Shown one piece after another: positions 16,188-24,545 of a stretch of DNA of 64,000 nt. Every line of letters starts with the position of its first letter. The stretch's first letter is position 1. Made by a program: the position numbers and the translations under genes. The notes under the pieces are model-generated. The model ran no database searches. It saw only the letters and a program-made list of their open reading frames with translations, and was not told the origin of the DNA. Source of the DNA: JALZVT01 sp039029135 (GTDB lineage: Bacteria > Pseudomonadota > Gammaproteobacteria > Pseudomonadales > Azotimanducaceae); NCBI GenBank assembly GCA_039029135.1, contig JBCCGT010000014.1, positions 1 to 64,000 of the forward strand. Direction: 5' to 3'.

Positions 16188-17360
16188 ATGGCCGGTTTCA
16201 TGGATCAGATCAATAGCTTCTTCGGCGGTGCCATTCCGCCGGGGCTTACCAACGCACTCGTGGGACTCGCGATTCTCGTCGTCGGCCTTATCGTGGTGCG
16301 CTTCCTGGTCGGCATCTTCCGCCGATTGCTGAACAGCGCGAGCTTTCTCACCCGAACCAACGCGGACGGCAGCACCACGAGTTTTGTGCCCCCCATACTG
16401 TCGCTGGTGCGCGCGATATTGACCATTTTCGTACTGATGGCCGTGCTGCAGCACTTCGGCCTCACGGACGTGCTGGCGCCGCTGCAGGATCTGGCGAACA
16501 AGTTTCTCGCCGCCATCCCGAACATCATCGGCGCGGGCGTCATCGGCTACGCCGGCTGGGTACTGGCGAAAATCGTCTCCGAAATCGTCGGGCTCGGCCT
16601 GTCGAAAGTCGACGAGCAGATCGCCGAACGCACCGGCAACGCGGAGATCAAAGTTTCCGGCTTCGGCAGCGCCTTCATCTTCGGCGGCGTGCTGCTGCCG
16701 ATCGTCGTGGCGGCGCTGGGCGTGCTGAACATACCCGCGATCTCAGAACCCGCGTCCGCCATGATTCAAAAACTGATGGCGGCGGTTCCGAACATCGTCG
16801 GCGCGGGCATCATTCTGCTCGTCGCCTACTTCGTCGCGAAGTTCGTGGTCTATATGCTGAACGGCCTGCTGACCGGCATGAACGTCGATGCGATGCCGGA
16901 GAAGATCGGCGCCGAGGCGCTGTTTTCGGACAGCTTCACGCCGACCAAGCTGATCGGTGGCTCTGTCATGTTCTTCTCGATGCTGACAGCCTCAACGGCG
17001 GCTGTAGAGACGCTCGGCATCGACATCATCTCGAACATCTTCGGTCGGATGCTCGAATTCGGCGGCGGCATCCTGATGGGCGCCATCATCCTGCTGATCG
17101 GTAACTTCCTGAGCAACCTGGCCCACCGCAAGCTGAGCGAGTCGGGCAGCAGCGGCTTCGCGAACATCGCGCGCTTCGCGATCATCGGTCTGGTCGTTGC
17201 GATGGGCCTGAAGGCGATGGGTCTCGCCGACAATATCGTCAACATGGCCTTCGGTCTGACGCTGGGCAGCGTCGCCGTGGCGGCGGCGCTGGCCTTCGGC
17301 CTCGGCGGTCGAGACGCGGCCAAGACGGTCGCCGATGCCTGGGCGAGCCGGATGCGCTAA
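16188..17360 (+). CDS. Membrane protein with conserved TM-helix repeats (mechanosensitive-channel-like)
   Basis: 390 residues, with a GAGGGGAAA site upstream. The protein alternates hydrophobic helices with amphipathic segments and contains a repeated unit: 'FLAAIPNIIGAGVIGYAGW' near residues 105-123 and 'LMAAVPNIVGAGIILLVAY' near 200-218, the conserved TM-helix repeat found in small-conductance mechanosensitive channel relatives. The C-terminal 'VAAALAFGLGGRDAAKTVA' resembles the pore-lining MscS helix TM3 with Gly/Ala packing, but the cytoplasmic beta domain of MscS is absent. An osmotic-stress channel is the likely role. A terminator follows at 17407. Confidence 0.85.
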   Translation: MAGFMDQINSFFGGAIPPGLTNALVGLAILVVGLIVVRFLVGIFRRLLNSASFLTRTNADGSTTSFVPPILSLVRAILTIFVLMAVLQHFGLTDVLAPLQDLANKFLAAIPNIIGAGVIGYAGWVLAKIVSEIVGLGLSKVDEQIAERTGNAEIKVSGFGSAFIFGGVLLPIVVAALGVLNIPAISEPASAMIQKLMAAVPNIVGAGIILLVAYFVAKFVVYMLNGLLTGMNVDAMPEKIGAEALFSDSFTPTKLIGGSVMFFSMLTASTAAVETLGIDIISNIFGRMLEFGGGILMGAIILLIGNFLSNLAHRKLSESGSSGFANIARFAIIGLVVAMGLKAMGLADNIVNMAFGLTLGSVAVAAALAFGLGGRDAAKTVADAWASRMR

Positions 17361-17406
17361 CGCGCCTGTGGCCGCGTGCCTTCGCGGTCGCTTTACCGCA
17401 GCACAT

Positions 17407-17441
17407 GACGCCCGCAGCGACCGCTGCGGGCGTCGTCGTTT
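17407..17441 (+). terminator. Rho-independent terminator of the channel-like gene
   Basis: An 11-bp perfect stem (GACGCCCGCAG at 17407-17417 and CTGCGGGCGTC at 17424-17434) with a 6-base loop, then GTCGTTT. It lies 46 bases after the channel stop and just before the convergent SDR gene's end at 17445. The T-tract is short, so efficiency is uncertain. Confidence 0.75.
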
Positions 17442-17444
17442 AGA

Positions 17445-18278
17445 TCAGCCGCGCGTCAGCGTCTGATCTTCGCGCATAGCCTCGACCTGCTTCTGCACGC
17501 CTTTGGCCCAGCGCGGGTGCGTCAGGATCCAGAACTTGTCGTTCTCGATCGCATGCGCAACCAGTTCCCCGACCTCGCGCGGATCCATTCCCTGCTCTTC
17601 CAGAATCTTCTGAATGCCCTTGGCCTGATCGCCGCTGCGCGCACCATCGGTGCTGGGCTTCTTGCCGCCCGGGCGAAAGCGCACCGAGTTGAAGCTGATG
17701 TTGGTTTTAATCGGCCCGGGGCACAGCACGGAAGCGGTCACGTTGCTCTTCGCTTGACGCAACTCCCGCTCGAGTGATGCCATCAGCGCGACGACCCCGT
17801 GTTTGGCGACGTTGTAGGCACCGAGCGGACCGCTCGCTATCAACCCCGCCATCGATGACGTCGAGCAGACGTGCCCCTCTTCCTGAGCCTCGATGATCGG
17901 CAGAAAGGCCTCTATGCCGTAGATTGGGCCCCACAGATCCACATCGATCATCCACTTCCAGTCGCTGAGCTTGATGTTGCGTACCGGCGACGGCAGCCCG
18001 ATACCCGCGTTGTTACAGAGCACGTGCACCGCGCCGAACTCCGCAACGGCGCGCTCGGCCAGCGCCTGCACGGAATCGCGGTCCGCGACATTGCAGGTCT
18101 GACCTGCCACGTTGACGCCGTGCGAGCGCACCGATTCCACCGCCGCGTCCAGCGCGTCCTCGTGCAGATCTGCTAACAGGATGTGCATTCCGCGCGCGGC
18201 GAACGCGTGGGCCATGCCCAGGCCGATGCCGCTCGCGCCGCCCGTGATGACCGCTATCCGATCCTGAAAAGTCTTCAC
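17445..18278 (-). CDS. Short-chain dehydrogenase/reductase (SDR)
   Basis: 277 residues from the GTG at 18278, chosen because AGGGGGG stands just upstream and the NAD(P)-binding strand starts at residue 7; a longer open frame upstream has no SDR character. Classical features: 'TGGASGIG' at residues 12-19, 'NNAGIG', catalytic Ser in 'STSSMAGL' and 'YNVAKHG' (Tyr and Lys near 153 and 157). The 'DLHEDAL' after strand 2 suggests NAD(H) preference. The tail contains an Arg/Lys-rich insertion ('RFRPGGKKPS'). Substrate unknown; similar SDRs occur in lipid and steroid catabolic loci. Divergent from the ABC importer operon. Confidence 0.88.
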   Translation of the reverse strand: MKTFQDRIAVITGGASGIGLGMAHAFAARGMHILLADLHEDALDAAVESVRSHGVNVAGQTCNVADRDSVQALAERAVAEFGAVHVLCNNAGIGLPSPVRNIKLSDWKWMIDVDLWGPIYGIEAFLPIIEAQEEGHVCSTSSMAGLIASGPLGAYNVAKHGVVALMASLERELRQAKSNVTASVLCPGPIKTNISFNSVRFRPGGKKPSTDGARSGDQAKGIQKILEEQGMDPREVGELVAHAIENDKFWILTHPRWAKGVQKQVEAMREDQTLTRG

Positions 18279-18305
18279 GCTCGCCCCCCTATTCCGCCGC
18301 TTATC

Positions 18306-18346
18306 GTTGCGCAACAACATAGCATGGCGCCCGACTGTCCTATACT
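18306..18346 (+). promoter_or_regulatory. Divergent control region: GTTGCGCAAC palindrome and TATACT box
   Basis: A perfect 10-bp palindrome GTTGCGCAAC at 18306-18315 lies in the 117-base gap between the SDR and the ABC operon. TATACT at 18341-18346 could be a -10 box for the operon with a start near 18353; the matching -35 is poor (around 18319). This placement argues against using the in-frame ATG at 18324 as the translation start of the binding protein. Confidence 0.3.
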
Positions 18347-18395
18347 GAGGGTCGATCCCCTGCCAGGACATCGCGCTATCCAAGTATCGCGTCTC

Positions 18396-20315
18396 ATGTG
18401 CCGCCTGTGCCTCGCGCTGACGCTGGCGGCAGCCGGCTACGGAACCGCTGCGGCGCGAGGCGATAGCGACGTTCGTACGCCAAGCGCATCTGTCCAGACC
18501 GTTCCCTATAGCGGCCCCCTGCAGGCCCCCGAACTTGCCGCTCAGGTCGCCAGCGGCGATCTGCCGCCGCTGCGCGAGCGCATCCCCAACGAGCCGTTCG
18601 TCGTGACGCCACTTCACGAACCCGGTGTATACGGGGGTGTCGCGCGCACGTTCGAGATGGACCTGAACATCCTCGTCAACACCGAAAAACCGCTGTCGAT
18701 CGCCGCCGACGTTGCGACGCTGATACCCAGCCTCGCCCGCGACTGGCGCTGGAATGCCGCGCAAACTGAGCTCACGATCGAGCTGCGCAAGGGCCTGCGC
18801 TGGTCAGACGGGCAGCCGATGACGAGCGAGGACTTTCGCTTCTTCTTCGAGGATATGATGCACAACGCCGAGTTCACCCCCGTGCTCGGCAAGCCGTGGA
18901 ACAAGACGCGCCTGATCGTCATAGACGAGCAGTCCTTTCGCTACGAATTCGCGGAACCCAATCCGCTGATCGAGAACATCTTCGCTCAGTTAGGCGAGGT
19001 GTTCTTCGCGCCGGCACACTTTCTGCGCGACTATCATCCGGACTACGCCGGTCGCGTTGAAGTCGATCGACGCGTCGCCGAACTCGGCTATCTTTCGTGG
19101 AACTCGCTCGTCGATTCACTAGCGCGCGGCCGCAACGTCGTGCCGCCATACGCGCCGACGATGAAGTCTCACTACATCGTCAAGCGCACGCCGACGCGCA
19201 TCGTCGCCGAACGCAATCCCTACTATCACAAGGTGGACAGCCTCGGCCGACAGCTGCCGTATATTGACCGGGTAGAGGCCGACGTAGTCGAAAGCGCGCA
19301 GACGATGACCGCGCGGGCGGCCACCGGCCAGGTGGATTTCGCCGGCTACGCGCTGAACACTCAGGACTTCCCGCTGTTCAAGCTAGGCGAGCGAACCAGC
19401 GGCATACGCGCTCTCGTATGGAATCGACTGCACGGCAGCGACATCATCATTCGGCCCAACTACAACGTAGACAACCCGCGCCTGCGCGAGCTGTACTGGC
19501 AGTTCGACTTTCGTCGGGCGCTGTCCATCGCGCTCAATCGCGAAGAGATGAACCAGATCATCTACTTCGGCCGCGGCACGCCGCGCCAGCCGACGGTGGT
19601 ACCAACCAGCGCCTATTTCGAACCCGAGTTCGCCAGCGCGCACACGGAATACGATCCAGACGAGGCCCGGGCCCTCCTCGACGGCTTGGGTCTGAAGGAT
19701 CGCGACGGCGACGGCCTGCGCGAGTACTCGGATGGCGAACCACTCACGATCACCGTCGAATACGTCGAGGTCGAAACGCCGCGCGAAATCACCCTGGAGC
19801 TCGCCACCACCTACTGGCGCGAAGTCGGCCTGGACCTGCGCATGAAACCGCTGGACCGCGGACTGCAGACGGCGCGCTCGACCGCGGGCCTGATGGAAAT
19901 GAGTGTCTGGCATGCCGACCGCAGCACCGATCTGCTGTTCCCGGCCCAGCCCGTCTGGCACGCGCCGATCCACGTAAATTGGGAAGGGCCACAGTGGAAC
20001 GACTGGGTGCGCTGGTATCAGACGGACGGCCGCCTGGGCGAACGCCCGCCGCCACCCATCGCGCAACTCCATAGCTGGTGGGATGAGATGCGCAGGACCA
20101 CCGTACGCGAACGGCGTTTAGAGCTGGGACGGAATCTGCTGCGTTCGACCGCCGAAAATCTATGGAGCATCGGCACCGTCGGCCTCGCGCCACAGCCGAT
20201 CGTTGTCAGCCGTCGGCTGCGCAACGTGCCGGACAACGGGTTGTGGGGCTGGGACACCCGCTGGACGATGCCGTACCAGCCGTCGAGCTGGTACTTCGCG
20301 ACGGTCGGCGACTGA
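18396..20315 (+). CDS. ABC transporter periplasmic solute-binding protein, family 5 (peptide/nickel type)
   Basis: 639 residues from the ATG at 18396, giving a signal peptide ending near 'GTAAARG'. Family-5 binding-protein features: 'LRKGLRWSDGQPMTSEDF' near residues 130-147, 'YHPDYAG', 'RNPYYHKVD' and 'FDFRRALSIALNREEMN', which form the two-lobe cleft for oligopeptides or similar ligands. It is longer than DppA/OppA (about 540), with extra sequence before the first lobe. First gene of a tightly packed importer operon: two permeases and two ATPases follow with gaps of 5 bases or 4-base overlaps. Confidence 0.92.
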   Translation: MCRLCLALTLAAAGYGTAAARGDSDVRTPSASVQTVPYSGPLQAPELAAQVASGDLPPLRERIPNEPFVVTPLHEPGVYGGVARTFEMDLNILVNTEKPLSIAADVATLIPSLARDWRWNAAQTELTIELRKGLRWSDGQPMTSEDFRFFFEDMMHNAEFTPVLGKPWNKTRLIVIDEQSFRYEFAEPNPLIENIFAQLGEVFFAPAHFLRDYHPDYAGRVEVDRRVAELGYLSWNSLVDSLARGRNVVPPYAPTMKSHYIVKRTPTRIVAERNPYYHKVDSLGRQLPYIDRVEADVVESAQTMTARAATGQVDFAGYALNTQDFPLFKLGERTSGIRALVWNRLHGSDIIIRPNYNVDNPRLRELYWQFDFRRALSIALNREEMNQIIYFGRGTPRQPTVVPTSAYFEPEFASAHTEYDPDEARALLDGLGLKDRDGDGLREYSDGEPLTITVEYVEVETPREITLELATTYWREVGLDLRMKPLDRGLQTARSTAGLMEMSVWHADRSTDLLFPAQPVWHAPIHVNWEGPQWNDWVRWYQTDGRLGERPPPPIAQLHSWWDEMRRTTVRERRLELGRNLLRSTAENLWSIGTVGLAPQPIVVSRRLRNVPDNGLWGWDTRWTMPYQPSSWYFATVGD

Positions 20316-20320
20316 CGCGC

Positions 20321-21304
20321 ATGCTGAACTACGTGCGCCGCAGAGTGCTGGCGATGATTCCTACGCTCGCGCTAATCAGCGTGATCGTCTTCGCGCTGGT
20401 GCAACTGCCGCCCGGCGATATCGTCTCAGCAACGCTGGACCGTCTTCAGGCCCAGGGCGTCGAGGTCTCCGACACGCAGATCGAGGCGCTGCGCGCTCAG
20501 TACCATTTGGACGATCCCATGCCGGTGCAGTATCTGCGCTGGATCGGCAACTTTCTCACTGGCGATCTGGGCTACTCGATCGCCTACGAACAGCCCGTGA
20601 ACACGTTGATCTGGGACCGCATGGGCTACACGCTGCTCATTACGTTTTCGAGCCTGCTGTTTACGTGGATCGTCGCGCTGCCGATCGGCATCTATTCCGC
20701 CGTGCGCCAGTACTCGCTGGGCGACTATTTCTTCACGGTCGTTGGCCTCATTGGTGTGGCCGTACCGAACTTCCTGCTGGCCATCCTCGCGATGTACGCG
20801 GGCTTCAGCTGGTTTGGCATCTCGGTCGGCGGCCTGTTCTCGCCAGAATACATCGATGCACCCTGGTCCTGGGCGCGCGTCGGCGATCTGATCGCCCATC
20901 TGTGGATACCGACAATCGTACTGGGCGCGGCCGGCACGGCTGCGACCATGCGCGTGATGCGCGCAAACCTGCTCGATGAGCTGAAAAAGCCCTACGTCGT
21001 CACCGCCCGGGCGAAGGGCGTGCGCCCGGTGAAGCTGATCCTGAAGTATCCGGTGCGCATCGCGATCAATCCGTTCATCAGCACGATCGGCTGGCTGCTG
21101 CCGACGCTGATCTCCGGCGAGGCGATCGTCGCCATCGTCCTCAACCTGCCGACCACCGGCCCGCTGCTGCTGCAGTCGCTGCTGTCGCAGGACATGTATC
21201 TGGCCGGCAGCTTTCTCATGCTGCTGTCCCTCATGACAGTCATCGGCATGCTGATCTCGGATCTGCTGCTGGCCTGGGCCGACCCGCGGATACGCTACGA
21301 ATGA
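20321..21304 (+). CDS. ABC transporter permease, DppB/OppB type
   Basis: 327 residues from the ATG at 20321. Six membrane helices with the N-terminal 'RRVLAMIPTLALISVIVF' helix and the periplasmic domain containing 'YHLDDPMPVQYLRWI', the diagnostic segment of OppB/DppB permeases. The coupling (EAA) loop shows 'ARAKGVRPVKLILKY'. It starts 5 bases after the binding protein and its stop overlaps the next permease start by ATGA. It forms the membrane channel together with the second permease. Confidence 0.93.
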   Translation: MLNYVRRRVLAMIPTLALISVIVFALVQLPPGDIVSATLDRLQAQGVEVSDTQIEALRAQYHLDDPMPVQYLRWIGNFLTGDLGYSIAYEQPVNTLIWDRMGYTLLITFSSLLFTWIVALPIGIYSAVRQYSLGDYFFTVVGLIGVAVPNFLLAILAMYAGFSWFGISVGGLFSPEYIDAPWSWARVGDLIAHLWIPTIVLGAAGTAATMRVMRANLLDELKKPYVVTARAKGVRPVKLILKYPVRIAINPFISTIGWLLPTLISGEAIVAIVLNLPTTGPLLLQSLLSQDMYLAGSFLMLLSLMTVIGMLISDLLLAWADPRIRYE

Positions 21305-22443
21305 GCGCCGCAACGTCGATCGCAACCGATGCGGATACGACGACGCCGATGGATGCGACCTTGTCGCCGCGCCGACTCGTGTGGCTACGCTTTAAGCGTC
21401 ATCGGCTCGCGCTCGTCTCCCTGTGGGTTCTGGTCGTGATGTACGCGATCGCCTTCAGCGCGGAGTTCTTTGCTCCTTATGCGCCAGACGAACGCAACGT
21501 GCGCGCGATCTTCGCGCCGCCGCAGCAGATCCGATTCGTGGACGCGCAGGGCGAGTTTCACTTTCGGCCGTTCGTCTACGGCTACCGACTCAACATCAAT
21601 CCTGACACCTGGATGCGGGAGTACACCGAAGACACAAGCCAGCGCTATCCGCTGTACTTTTTCGATCGCGGCGCGCACTACGCATGGCTGGGCGTGGTAC
21701 CGGCAAGCCGCTATCTCATCAGCACCCGCGAGGGCTACGTGCACCTCTTCGGAACCGATCGACTCGGCCGCGATCTGTTCTCGCGCGTCATCTATGGTGC
21801 CCGCGTGTCGCTCTCGATCGGCCTGATCGGCGTCATCCTAACCTTCGCACTGGGCATCGCCCTTGGCGGCGTCGCAGGCTATCTCGGCGGTCGTGTCGAC
21901 GGCGCGGTGCAGCGCACTATCGAGGTCATTCAGTCCATTCCGCAGCTACCGCTGTGGATGGCGCTGTCCGCCGCCCTGCCGGCGGCCTGGTCGCCGCTCG
22001 GCGTGTACTTCGGCATCACGCTGATTCTGTCGCTGGTCGGCTGGACCGGACTAGCGCGGGTCGTTCGCGGTAAGTTTCTGAGCCTCCGGGAGGAGGACTT
22101 CGTGGTCGCCGCGCGCCTGATCGGCGCATCGCGGCGCCGCATCATCTTCCGTCACATGCTGCCGTCGTTCATGTCGCACACGATCACGACGGCCACGCTG
22201 GCCGTACCGGGCATGATCCTAGGCGAGACCGCGCTGAGTTTTCTTGGCATCGGCCTGCGCGCCCCTGTCGTGAGCTGGGGCGTGCTGCTGCAGGAGGCGC
22301 AGAACTTTCAGGCCGTCGTGCTCACACCCTGGTTGCTGATCCCCGGCGGCTGCGTCGTGCTGGTCGTGATCGCCTTCAACCTGCTCGGCGATGGGATGCG
22401 TGACGCCGCCGATCCATACAGCTACGCCGGGGGCACGACGTGA
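21301..22443 (+). CDS. ABC transporter permease, DppC/OppC type
   Basis: 380 residues; ATGA overlap with the upstream permease. An N-terminal helix after 'LWLRFKRHRLALVSLWVL'-like residues 23-40 is followed by a large periplasmic insertion (about residues 60-150) rich in aromatics, longer than usual in DppC and typical of the larger 'OppC-like' permeases. Then come 'GTDRLGRDLFSRVIYGARVS', the EAA loop 'ARLIGASRRRIIFRHMLP' and the C-terminal 'FNLLGDGMRDAADP'. It pairs with the 20321 permease. Confidence 0.93.
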   Translation: MSAATSIATDADTTTPMDATLSPRRLVWLRFKRHRLALVSLWVLVVMYAIAFSAEFFAPYAPDERNVRAIFAPPQQIRFVDAQGEFHFRPFVYGYRLNINPDTWMREYTEDTSQRYPLYFFDRGAHYAWLGVVPASRYLISTREGYVHLFGTDRLGRDLFSRVIYGARVSLSIGLIGVILTFALGIALGGVAGYLGGRVDGAVQRTIEVIQSIPQLPLWMALSAALPAAWSPLGVYFGITLILSLVGWTGLARVVRGKFLSLREEDFVVAARLIGASRRRIIFRHMLPSFMSHTITTATLAVPGMILGETALSFLGIGLRAPVVSWGVLLQEAQNFQAVVLTPWLLIPGGCVVLVVIAFNLLGDGMRDAADPYSYAGGTT

Positions 22444-23399
22444 GCGAGCCGATCGTGCGCATCCGCGACCTCGAGGTCGAGTTCGCGACCGAGGTCGGCG
22501 TCACCCGTGCCCTGCGCAGCGTCAGCCTAGATCTGGCGCGCGGCAGAACGACTGCGATCGTCGGCGAGTCCGGGTCGGGAAAGTCGGTAACGGCGCTTGC
22601 CATGCTCGGCCTGATCGATGCACCCGGGCGCGTCACGGCCGGCAGCATCGAGTTCCGCTCGAGCGCAGGCGCCGCTTACGACGTGCTGCGCCTGGACCGC
22701 CGCGACCCGCGGCTGTACCAGCATCGCGGCGGCAGCGTCAGCATGATCTTTCAGGAGCCGATGACCGCGCTGTCGCCCGTGCACACGATCGGGAATCAGG
22801 TCATGGAAGCGCTGCTGACGCACCAGGCCGTGGACAACGAGACGGCGCAGGCGGAAGCGATCCGCCTGCTCGAACGCGTCGGCATCGCGTACGCCGAAGC
22901 CCGCCTGTCGCAGTATCCCTTCGAGTTTTCGGGCGGCATGCGCCAGCGCGTCGTGATCGCGATGGCGCTGATCAATCAGCCAGAGCTGATCATCTGCGAC
23001 GAGCCCACGACGGCGCTGGACGTCACGGTGCAGGCCGAGATACTGACGCTGTTGGACGAACTGAAGGCGCAGTACGCCACGTCCGTCATGTTCATCACGC
23101 ACGACATCGGCGTGGTCGCGCAGATCGCCGACGACGTGGCCGTGATGTACCGCGGCCGCGTGCTAGAGACCGGCACGGTGAGAGAAGTTCTGAAAGACCC
23201 GCTGCACCCGTACACGCGCGGCCTGCTCGCGGCACTGCCGGGTAGCGCGACACGGGGCACGCGTCTGCAGACCATCGACGATCTGGTCGCGCCGGAAGAG
23301 CTCGCGACGGATACGCCCCTGCGCAGGCTTCCCTCCGGACGACAGGTCGCGCTGCCGGCGGAGGCGCCACCCATCGGGCAGCCAGGGGCGTCGACGTGA
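22440..23399 (+). CDS. ABC transporter ATP-binding protein, DppD/OppD type
   Basis: 319 residues from a GTG start overlapping the permease stop by four bases. Walker A 'GESGSGKS' at residues 43-50, ABC signature 'FSGGMRQRV' near 162-170, Walker B 'LIICDEPTTALD' near 181-192 and the switch His in 'FITHDIG'. The C-terminal 'LKDPLHPYTRGLLAALPGS' is the peptide-transporter ATPase extension. I see no obvious four-Cys FeS loop in the C-terminal region, unlike many OppD/DppD proteins. It powers the importer with its partner at 23396. Confidence 0.93.
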   Translation: MSEPIVRIRDLEVEFATEVGVTRALRSVSLDLARGRTTAIVGESGSGKSVTALAMLGLIDAPGRVTAGSIEFRSSAGAAYDVLRLDRRDPRLYQHRGGSVSMIFQEPMTALSPVHTIGNQVMEALLTHQAVDNETAQAEAIRLLERVGIAYAEARLSQYPFEFSGGMRQRVVIAMALINQPELIICDEPTTALDVTVQAEILTLLDELKAQYATSVMFITHDIGVVAQIADDVAVMYRGRVLETGTVREVLKDPLHPYTRGLLAALPGSATRGTRLQTIDDLVAPEELATDTPLRRLPSGRQVALPAEAPPIGQPGAST

Positions 23400-24250
23400 G
23401 CGAACCGCTGCTGACCGTGCGCGCACTGACGAAACGCTACGCGACAAGCGCAGGCCGCTGGGCATCACGAGAGCGCTCCGAGTTCACGGCTGTCGACGGC
23501 GTCAGCTTCACGCTCGACGCCGGGCGCACGCTCGGCATCGTCGGGGAATCCGGCTCTGGCAAGACCACCCTCGTGCGCATGATCCTGCGAGCAATCGATC
23601 CCAGCAGCGGCCATGCGATCTACCGCACCGCCGCCGGCGAGCAGCTGGACCTGACGACGCTCACCGAGCGCGAGTTGCAGCCGCTGCGACGCGAACTGCA
23701 GATGATCTTTCAGGATCCATTCTCGTCGCTGAATCCCAGAATGACGGTGCAGTCGATCCTCGAGGAGCCGCTGATCGTGCACGGCGAGCGGGACGCCAAC
23801 GCGCGCCTTTCGGCCGTGCAAGCCATGCTCGATCTCGTCGCGCTGCCGAGGTCGAGCCTCACGCGGTTTCCACACGCGTTTTCGGGCGGCCAGCGGCAGC
23901 GCATCTCGATCGCGCGCGCGCTGATCCTGCGGCCTCGGCTGGTGGTCTGCGACGAGTCGGTATCCGCGCTCGACGTGTCGGTACAGGCCCAGGTGATCAA
24001 CCTGCTCGGTGATCTGCAGCAGGAACTCGGCCTGACCTATCTGTTCGTCGCCCACGATCTGGCGGTTGTGCGCCACATATGCGACGAGGTGCTGGTGCTG
24101 TATCGTGGTCGCGTCGTCGAACAGGGTCCGACGGAGACGCTGTTCAACTCACCGCAGCACGACTACACCCGCTTGCTGCTGTCCGCGATACCCGAACCGG
24201 ATCCCGACCGGCCGCTCAGGCCGCTCGACCGGGCAACATTGAATTTCTAA
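23396..24250 (+). CDS. ABC transporter ATP-binding protein, DppF/OppF type
   Basis: 284 residues, GTG start, four-base overlap with the preceding ATPase. Walker A 'GESGSGKT' near residues 53-60, signature 'FSGGQRQRI', Walker B 'LVVCDESVSALD' and 'FVAHDLAVVRHI'. The C-terminal peptide-transporter extension is short compared with DppF (about 330 residues) but the nucleotide-binding domain is complete. Last core gene of the five-gene importer. Confidence 0.93.
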   Translation: MSEPLLTVRALTKRYATSAGRWASRERSEFTAVDGVSFTLDAGRTLGIVGESGSGKTTLVRMILRAIDPSSGHAIYRTAAGEQLDLTTLTERELQPLRRELQMIFQDPFSSLNPRMTVQSILEEPLIVHGERDANARLSAVQAMLDLVALPRSSLTRFPHAFSGGQRQRISIARALILRPRLVVCDESVSALDVSVQAQVINLLGDLQQELGLTYLFVAHDLAVVRHICDEVLVLYRGRVVEQGPTETLFNSPQHDYTRLLLSAIPEPDPDRPLRPLDRATLNF

Positions 24251-24256
24251 GTAGGC

Positions 24257-24277
24257 CCCGCGCTGCAACCGCGCGGG
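24257..24277 (+). repeat. Hairpin between ABC operon and small acidic ORF
   Basis: CCCGCGC at 24257-24263 and GCGCGGG at 24271-24277 form a 7-bp stem with a 7-base loop, six bases after the last ABC stop. No T-run follows, so it may slow or stabilise rather than terminate the transcript before the next small gene, whose GTG start is 13 bases on. Confidence 0.35.
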
Positions 24278-24290
24278 CACGGAGCACACA

Positions 24291-24527
24291 GTGAACATCG
24301 AAGACTTCGCCACCGCGCTAGACGCCCTGATCGACTCGACGGACGAATCGGTCTCCTATCAGGAACTGATCGGAGTGATCGAAATCGCGAAACAGCGCCT
24401 CGGCCTCGAGTATCTGTCGGCGGCCATGGAGCAGGAACTCGGCGACGACGGCTATGAAATCGATGACGAGGACTTCGATGATTACGACGAAGACGCGGGT
24501 GACGAGGGCGGCGATCAGACCCACTGA
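24291..24527 (+). CDS. Small acidic protein of unknown function
   Basis: 78 residues from a GTG at 24291 with GGAG about eight bases upstream. The first 50 residues look helical ('LGLEYLSAAMEQELG'); the last 25 are almost all Asp, Glu and Gly, ending in Gly-Asp-Gln-Thr-His. Same strand and 40 bases after the ABC importer, so probably the tail of that operon. The codon pattern and helix/acidic-tail design are protein-like, and the ORF is not an obvious shadow, because nothing lies opposite it. No family is recognised; roles could include binding a basic partner or metal. Confidence 0.6.
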   Translation: MNIEDFATALDALIDSTDESVSYQELIGVIEIAKQRLGLEYLSAAMEQELGDDGYEIDDEDFDDYDEDAGDEGGDQTH

Positions 24528-24545
24528 AAGCACCGCCCGCGATCG

